Source of the DNA: CALEAR01 sp035301485
GTDB taxonomy: Bacteria > Pseudomonadota > Gammaproteobacteria > Pseudomonadales > Alcanivoracaceae
Assembly: GCA_035301485.1 (NCBI GenBank)
Contig: DATGUF010000022.1
Coordinates: forward strand, 1-64,000
Reading direction: 5' to 3'
DNA length: 64,000 nt
Part shown: positions 59,195-64,000 of the stretch, piece after piece
How positions within the stretch are numbered: the first letter of the stretch is position 1
Layout: every line of letters starts with the position of its first letter
The notes under the pieces: model-generated
Databases searched by the model: none
Told to the model about the DNA's origin: nothing
The model's input: the letters and a program-made list of their open reading frames with translations, nothing else
Position numbers and translations under genes: made by a program

Positions 59195-60964
59195 TTAGAA
59201 CTGGTCTGCTGGCAACGCCATAATGTTCTTACTACCTGCTTTGAACTGCGCGTACAGGCTGTGGATTTGCGGCAATAAGCGCTCGTAGTAGAAATCAGCA
59301 GTGATGCGCTTGCTGTTAGCAAAATCATCATCACGGCCTTCTACAGCGGCTACCATGCGCGCCCAGAACCACGCGTAGAGAACATAACCAACGATATCTA
59401 AGTATTCCACCGCTAGTGCGTTAATCGCGTTAGGATCTTCCTTTGCTTGTTCGAGCAAGTTTTCAGTGGCTTCTTCCACTAGTTTTAAAGCTGCTTCGAG
59501 CTGCGCGGCGAGGTCGCCTGCTTTGCTGCCTTCGGCGGCTAACCACTCACGAATTTCAGTGAGCAACGCGGCCATGGAAGCACCGCCATTGCGTGCCACT
59601 TTACGGCCCGCTAAGTCGAGCGCTTGAATACCGTTGGTGCCTTCGTAAATTTGGGCGATACGCACGTCGCGTACCATTTGCTCCATGCCCCACTCACGAA
59701 TGTAACCGTGGCCGCCAAACACTTGCTGCCCCATTACAGTGGCATCTAAACCACGGTCGGTGAAGAATGCTTTCGCCACAGGGGTAAGCAGTGCTACGCG
59801 GTCTTCTGCTTGTGCGCGAACTTCTGCATCTTCAGAAAACTTAGCGAGGTCTAGCTGAATTCCTAAGTAAGCAGCTAGCGCACGGCCACCTTGGTTCAAG
59901 GCACGCATGGTCATTAGCATGCGGCGCACATCACCGTGTACGATGATTGGGTCTGCTGCTGCCTCTGGGTTTTGAGCACCCGTGGCAGCACGGCCTTGGA
60001 TGCGGTCTAGCGCGTATTCCACAGCGCTCTGGTAGCTTGTTTCACCTAAGCCTAAACCTTGTAGGCCAATGGACACACGCTCGTAGTTCATCATGGTGAA
60101 CATGCACGCTAGGCCATTGTTTTCTTCGCCCACTAACCAACCTTTGGCATCGTCAAAGTTCATCACACAAGTGGCAGAACCTTTAATACCCATTTTCTCT
60201 TCAATGGAGCCACAGCTCACGCCATTGCGCTCGCCCACGCTGCCATCTTCATTCACTAAAAACTTAGGCACTAAAAACAGAGAAATACCACGGCTGCCTG
60301 CGGGGGCATCGGGCAAACGCGCTAGCACTAAGTGCGCAATGTTTGAAGTGAGGTCGTGTTCACCACCGGTGATAAAGATCTTGGTGCCGCTCACTAGGTA
60401 GCTGCCATCTTCTTGTGGCACAGCGCGGCTTTTCAAAATACCTAAATCGGTACCAGAGTGCGGCTCGGTTAAGCACATGGTGCCCGTCCACTCACCGGAG
60501 TAAATTTTTGGCAAGTAAGTTTGCTTTAATTCTTCAGAGGCGTGCGCATCAATGGCCAAGCAAGCACCGTTAGAAAGCAATGGGTACAACGCCAACGAGC
60601 AGTTCGCCGCGTGCATCATTTCTTCAAACAACACCGCCAGAGATTTTGGCATCCCTTGGCCGCCGTACTCTGGGTTACCAGAGAAAGCGGTCCAACCACC
60701 TTGGGCGAGCGCATCGAATGCTTCTTTAAAACCTTTTGGCGTGGTGACTTCGCCATTGTTGTAAGTACAACCTTCTTCGTCACCACTGCGGTTGAGTGGA
60801 AACATCACACCCTCAACCATTTTGCCGGCTTCTTCTAAAATCGCATCGGCTAAATCGCTGGTAATTTCTTCTGTAGCAGGCATAGATGCCCATACTTTTT
60901 CTGCGTTAAATACATCGTGCAGAACAAAACGCATATCATCGACTGGAGCTTTATACGTCGCCAT
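59195..60964 (-). CDS. Large acyl-CoA dehydrogenase (FadE type) with C-terminal domain
   Basis: FAD enzyme for the first step of fatty-acid beta-oxidation. The ATG at 60964 (MATYKAPVDDMRFVL) with GGGAG is the start; 589 residues. N-terminal domain to about 160, then TMCLTEPHSGTDLG, the FAD-binding QVFGGHGYIREWGMEQ and YEGTNGIQALDL with the catalytic Glu, and the extra C-terminal helical domain of the roughly 600-residue class. It is a close paralogue of the next gene, and resembles the tandem FadE-like pair of Pseudomonas. It has its own terminator; the preceding gene's terminator implies a separate promoter. Confidence 0.93.
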   Translation of the reverse strand: MATYKAPVDDMRFVLHDVFNAEKVWASMPATEEITSDLADAILEEAGKMVEGVMFPLNRSGDEEGCTYNNGEVTTPKGFKEAFDALAQGGWTAFSGNPEYGGQGMPKSLAVLFEEMMHAANCSLALYPLLSNGACLAIDAHASEELKQTYLPKIYSGEWTGTMCLTEPHSGTDLGILKSRAVPQEDGSYLVSGTKIFITGGEHDLTSNIAHLVLARLPDAPAGSRGISLFLVPKFLVNEDGSVGERNGVSCGSIEEKMGIKGSATCVMNFDDAKGWLVGEENNGLACMFTMMNYERVSIGLQGLGLGETSYQSAVEYALDRIQGRAATGAQNPEAAADPIIVHGDVRRMLMTMRALNQGGRALAAYLGIQLDLAKFSEDAEVRAQAEDRVALLTPVAKAFFTDRGLDATVMGQQVFGGHGYIREWGMEQMVRDVRIAQIYEGTNGIQALDLAGRKVARNGGASMAALLTEIREWLAAEGSKAGDLAAQLEAALKLVEEATENLLEQAKEDPNAINALAVEYLDIVGYVLYAWFWARMVAAVEGRDDDFANSKRITADFYYERLLPQIHSLYAQFKAGSKNIMALPADQF

Positions 60965-61009
60965 TTCTTTCTCCCTTAAATAATGCCCACTCAAAATTTG
61001 TTAGAGCAT

Positions 61010-61057
61010 ACACAAAAACAACAATGCCCGCCCAGAATCTCTTCTGCAGCGGGCATT
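61010..61057 (-). terminator. Terminator between the two large acyl-CoA dehydrogenase genes
   Basis: On the minus strand, stem AATGCCCGC / GCGGGCATT with a 17-nt loop, followed by GTTGTTTTTG. It separates the paralogues into two transcription units. Confidence 0.75.
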
Positions 61058-61089
61058 ATCACTAAAGCTTTACAAGCTTCAAGTACTAC

Positions 61090-62886
61090 TTAAAAAGCGA
61101 AGTGCTCTTCATCAAGCTCCATTAAGCAGTCCAAACCACCCTCAGCTGCGCCTTTGTGGCCTGCTGCGCGTGGTAAAATGCGCTTAAAGTAGAAACGTGC
61201 TGTAGCAATTTTCGCTTTGTAGAAGTCTTCTTCAGAAGTACCTTCATCTAGTTTCTGCTGTGCCACAGCGGCCATAGCAGCCCAGAAATACGCTAGCGTT
61301 ACATAACCAGAGTACATGAGGTAATCCACCGACGCGGCACCTACGTTATCGATATTCTGCATAGCTTGCATACCGATAGCGGTGGTGAACTCGCCCCACT
61401 CTTTGTTGTATGCCGCTAATGGCTCAACAAATTCAGCGATGGCTTTGTTTTCAGCATTTGCCTGGCAGAATTTGTGGATCACTTTTGTCCAGTTGCGCAG
61501 TGCTGCACCTTGCGTTTGTAGTACTTTACGGCCTAACAAGTCGAGCGCTTGGATACCGGTAGTACCTTCATACAGGGTGGAAATACGTGCATCACGTACG
61601 TTTTGCTCCATGCCCCACTCGCGGATAAAGCCGTGGCCACCGTAAATTTGTACACCGTGGTTAGCTGCTTCTAAACCTGCTTCGGTTAAGAACGCTTTTG
61701 CAATCGGTGTTAATAGCGCCATAAGCTCATCAGCTTCTTTGCGCTCGTCGTCGTTTTGGCTCTTTTGAACAATGTCACCAAGCTGTGAAGTGTAGTACAC
61801 CAACGCACGGCCACCTTCAGCGAATGCTTTCGCGGTGAGCAGCATACGGCGCACATCTGGGTGAACAATAATTGGATCTGCTGGGCCATCTGGGTTTTTC
61901 GCACCAGATAGCGCACGCATGGCTAAGCGCTCACGTGCATAACGTAAACCGCCTTCAAACCCTTTTTGCGCATGGGCAACACCCTGCACCGCTGTACCTA
62001 AACGCGCAAAGTTCATAAAGGTGAACATGCTGTTCAAGCCACGGTTTTCAGGCCCAATGAGGTAACCCTCTGCTTCATCAAAGTTCATCACACAAGTAGC
62101 AGAAGCTTTAATACCCATCTTCTCTTCGATGGAACCACAGGTAACACCGTTAGCTTCACCGATGGAGCCGTCTGCGTTCACTTTGAACTTAGGCACGATG
62201 AATAGAGAAATACCACGTGTGCCTTCAGGAGCATCAGGTAGGCGTGCTAGCACAATGTGGATAATGTTATCTGCCATGTCGTGTTCACCGGCAGAAATAA
62301 AGATTTTGGTGCCACTGATTTTGTAGCTGCCATCTTCTTGTGGTACAGCGCGGCTCTTAAGCAAGCCAAGGTCGGAACCACAGTGCGCTTCGGTTAAGCA
62401 CATGGTACCGGTCCACTCACCGCTAATAAGCTTCGGCAAGTAAGTTTCTTTTTGCTCGTCGCTACCGTGCTCTTCGATGGTGGCCACAGCGCCATCAGAA
62501 AGGCCTGGGTACATGCTCCAAGACCAGTTCGCGGTACCAATCATCTCGGCAATAGCGATACCTGCAGTGGAAGGTAAACCTTGGCCACCGTAGTTAACAT
62601 CGCCACCTAAAGAAGGCCAGCCGCCTTCAACGTACTTTTGGTAAGCTTCTTTAAAGCCGGTAGGGGTTGTCACCGTACCGTTATCAAACTTACATCCTTC
62701 TTCATCGCCAGAGCGGTTTAAAGGCGCGAGTTCGTTCGTGGCAAAGCGTGACCCTTCTTCTAGGAAGGCATCGATAAGCTCGGCGTTTACTTCTTCAAGG
62801 CCAAGCTTTTGGTAATGTTCATCTACATTTAGTAACTCGTGCAATACAAAACGCATATCGCGTAACGGGGCGGTATACTCCGGCAT
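61090..62886 (-). CDS. Large acyl-CoA dehydrogenase (FadE type), paralogue
   Basis: Second FadE-like enzyme, 598 residues, starting at the ATG at 62886 (MPEYTAPLRDMRFVL) with a GGAGGA site. The frame further upstream is non-homologous. Motifs: TMCLTEAHCGSDLG, QIYGGHGFIREWGMEQ and YEGTTGIQALDL with the catalytic Glu. A PsrA-like box lies 140-155 nt upstream, consistent with derepression by long-chain acyl-CoA. It shares layout and many residues with the gene at 59195, so the two arose by duplication. Confidence 0.93.
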   Translation of the reverse strand: MPEYTAPLRDMRFVLHELLNVDEHYQKLGLEEVNAELIDAFLEEGSRFATNELAPLNRSGDEEGCKFDNGTVTTPTGFKEAYQKYVEGGWPSLGGDVNYGGQGLPSTAGIAIAEMIGTANWSWSMYPGLSDGAVATIEEHGSDEQKETYLPKLISGEWTGTMCLTEAHCGSDLGLLKSRAVPQEDGSYKISGTKIFISAGEHDMADNIIHIVLARLPDAPEGTRGISLFIVPKFKVNADGSIGEANGVTCGSIEEKMGIKASATCVMNFDEAEGYLIGPENRGLNSMFTFMNFARLGTAVQGVAHAQKGFEGGLRYARERLAMRALSGAKNPDGPADPIIVHPDVRRMLLTAKAFAEGGRALVYYTSQLGDIVQKSQNDDERKEADELMALLTPIAKAFLTEAGLEAANHGVQIYGGHGFIREWGMEQNVRDARISTLYEGTTGIQALDLLGRKVLQTQGAALRNWTKVIHKFCQANAENKAIAEFVEPLAAYNKEWGEFTTAIGMQAMQNIDNVGAASVDYLMYSGYVTLAYFWAAMAAVAQQKLDEGTSEEDFYKAKIATARFYFKRILPRAAGHKGAAEGGLDCLMELDEEHFAF

Positions 62887-63025
62887 AAAATCCTCCAAAA
62901 TGGACTCAAGATGTTGCAACACGCAGCAGCCACATGGCCTTAATAAATGCACAGCATGTTAGATCGTGATGCCTCAATATACATTCGGCTATCAAATCTT
63001 CCCACCTGTATTTGTGACCGCTAAG

Positions 63026-63041
63026 TCAAACGAGCGTTTGA
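63026..63041. promoter_or_regulatory. PsrA-like operator upstream of fadE paralogue
   Basis: Perfect inverted repeat TCAAAC-GAGC-GTTTGA. It fits the Pseudomonas PsrA consensus (CAAAC-N2-4-GTTTG), a TetR-family repressor of fatty-acid degradation released by long-chain fatty acids. It lies between the divergent fadE-like gene and the Trm112-like gene and could serve the former. Confidence 0.6.
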
Positions 63042-63122
63042 ATTACCTAATGTTACGACATCTCGCTCAAACTTCGCTAGAGTATAGCTTCCTAAAGTTT
63101 CCTGTATGAGCCAGAGGCCTTT

Positions 63123-63302
63123 ATGATCGACCAAGAATTGCTAGATGTACTGGTGTGCCCCGTTAGCCAAGCTCCGCTTAAATGGAGCGAAGAAGAGCAA
63201 GGGCTTGTTTGCAAGGCAAGCAACCTCGTGTATCCCGTGCGCAATGGCATTCCTGTGCTGCTGCCCCATGAAGCACGCGAGTTGGAACCTACCACCCCTT
63301 AA
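63123..63302 (+). CDS. Trm112-family protein (UPF0434, YcaR-like)
   Basis: Small 59-residue zinc-ribbon-type protein: MIDQELLDVLVCPVSQAPL near the N-terminus, a second Cys in GLVCKASNLVYPV, and NGIPVLLPHEAREL at the end. Start ATG 63123 has an AGAGG site. The usual four-Cys site is reduced to two here, which is common in YcaR-like members. In Pseudomonas it lies near lpxK/kdsB; here it is followed after 23 nt by pldA. Function in bacteria is poorly defined. Confidence 0.88.
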   Translation: MIDQELLDVLVCPVSQAPLKWSEEEQGLVCKASNLVYPVRNGIPVLLPHEARELEPTTP

Positions 63303-63325
63303 ACCCACCTTTGCGGCAAGAGTTA

Positions 63326-64000
63326 ATGATGATATTGCGCTTCTTTTTGGCGTTGTGCTTCGCTGTTTTATTCCTTCACCCCGCCACAGCTGCCACCACT
63401 GACGATTTCCACCTTGAACCGGGCGAATCGCGGGATGAATGCCTCGTTCGTGCCCTTGAATTAAGCCCTGGAGATGTGCCGGCCGCGACCATTTTATCGT
63501 GGTGTGGTGGTGAATTAACCGAACAAGAAAAGAGTGTGAACGCCTTAAGGGCGCGGCTACACTTAGAAAAGAGCACCCGTTTCAACCCCTTTGTAATGAC
63601 GCCGCACCATCGCAATTACATTCTGCCGGTGAGCTATTGGTCTAACAAAAAATGGAACAACGAAGACAAAGAGGGAGACCGGTTAGATTCCATCGAGGCT
63701 AAATTTCAGCTATCGCTAAAAATACCCATTAAAACGAAGGTATTTAAGTTTTACGATATTTATTTTGCCTACACCCAAACCAACTTTTTCCAAATTTATA
63801 ACGGCGCTCAATCGCGTCCGTTTCGCGAAATTAATTACATGCCAGAGCTGTATGCTGTGCGCAGCCTTGATTGGACCGTCGGCCCAGTGCACACAGAGCT
63901 ACTAGGGTTTGGCTACGTCCACCAATCTAACGGCAAAGACCTCCCCGCTTCGCGCAGCTGGGACCGCCTGTTCTTCCAAATGGTGGCCACTACTGGCGAT
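63326..64000 (+). CDS. pldA: Outer-membrane phospholipase A (OMPLA), 3' end beyond window
   Basis: Calcium-dependent phospholipase of the outer membrane that removes phospholipids from the outer leaflet. Start ATG at 63326 (a second ATG follows directly), then a signal peptide (to about ATA-A, residue 22). The first part of the mature barrel follows, with FNPFVMTPHHRNYILP. The catalytic His-Ser pair is in GYVHQSNGKDLPASRSWDR, matching the family HxSNG and SRSWNR blocks. 225 codons are visible without a stop; the C-terminal barrel strands are outside. Maybe co-transcribed with the Trm112-like gene. Confidence 0.92.
   Translation, partial: MMILRFFLALCFAVLFLHPATAATTDDFHLEPGESRDECLVRALELSPGDVPAATILSWCGGELTEQEKSVNALRARLHLEKSTRFNPFVMTPHHRNYILPVSYWSNKKWNNEDKEGDRLDSIEAKFQLSLKIPIKTKVFKFYDIYFAYTQTNFFQIYNGAQSRPFREINYMPELYAVRSLDWTVGPVHTELLGFGYVHQSNGKDLPASRSWDRLFFQMVATTGD

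Noticed and set aside
1..64000. CRISPR arrays, insertion sequences, prophage or integrase genes
   Set aside because: No regularly spaced direct repeats, transposase, integrase or phage structural proteins were recognised on either strand.

Overview
The window is a contiguous, gene-dense chromosomal stretch of a mid-GC gammaproteobacterium. Gene order matches Pseudomonas and its marine relatives: gyrA-serC-pheA-hisC-tyrA/aroA-cmk-rpsA-ihfB-lapA-pyrF, then ubiG-mupP-yciK, ffs-dnaX-ybaB-recR, and dsbG-tlpA-dsbD divergent from a two-component pair. A fused TyrA-AroA protein, several acyl-CoA dehydrogenases and a TRAP-type permease suggest a lipid-using, probably marine member of the Pseudomonadales/Oceanospirillales grade. 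The genus cannot be fixed from the sequence alone. No phage, insertion sequence or CRISPR array was seen.

Region by region. 1-1681: the 3' part of an MscS-type channel gene. 1721-14379: a minus-strand block for gyrase, serine/aromatic/histidine biosynthesis, cytidylate kinase, ribosomal protein S1, IHF-beta, LapA and PyrF, with several 4-8 nt start/stop overlaps. 14668-18526: a three-gene fatty-acyl catabolic operon (acyl-CoA ligase, acyl-CoA dehydrogenase, SDR). 19005-21236: ubiG-mupP-yciK. 21304-22683: an ABC1/UbiB kinase. 22925-31238: a probable TRAP-type uptake system whose three parts (TatT-like lipoprotein, fused DctQM permease, DUF6091-like binding protein) are split by a housekeeping block (HIT, small membrane protein, YcgN, YcgL, RNase D, GpmA). 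31319-32458: another acyl-CoA dehydrogenase behind a perfect inverted repeat. 32652-35673: recR, ybaB, dnaX and the 4.5S SRP RNA. 35798-40318: an Hsp20 gene with a near-perfect sigma-32 promoter and a possible RNA thermometer, lpxO, trxC, an orphan terminator that may end a small RNA, a zinc-ribbon membrane protein, a DMT transporter and a small Cys-rich protein. 40363-43041: a decayed U-type chaperone-usher locus (frameshifted spore-coat-U protein, usher lacking its N-terminus) next to tRNA-Leu(UAG). 43353-54498: a coiled-coil membrane protein, sodB, a thiolase, a phospholipase-D-like lipoprotein, the dsb operon with a DsbRS-like two-component system, and gloA. 54541-64000: two sodium-linked transporters, prfC, two paralogous large acyl-CoA dehydrogenases (one behind a PsrA-like box), a Trm112-like protein and the start of the outer-membrane phospholipase gene pldA.

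How the genes work together. Most of the window is core metabolism and information processing. The accessory themes are fatty-acid oxidation (four acyl-CoA dehydrogenases, a ligase, a thiolase, candidate TetR/PsrA-type operators), envelope maintenance (LpxO, PldA, PLD, Dsb system, LapA) and solute uptake. The items most worth following up are the split TRAP-type system, the DsbRS-like sensor with a lone extracytoplasmic cysteine, the orphan terminator near 38.1 kb, the usher remnant beside the tRNA, and the Hsp20 leader.
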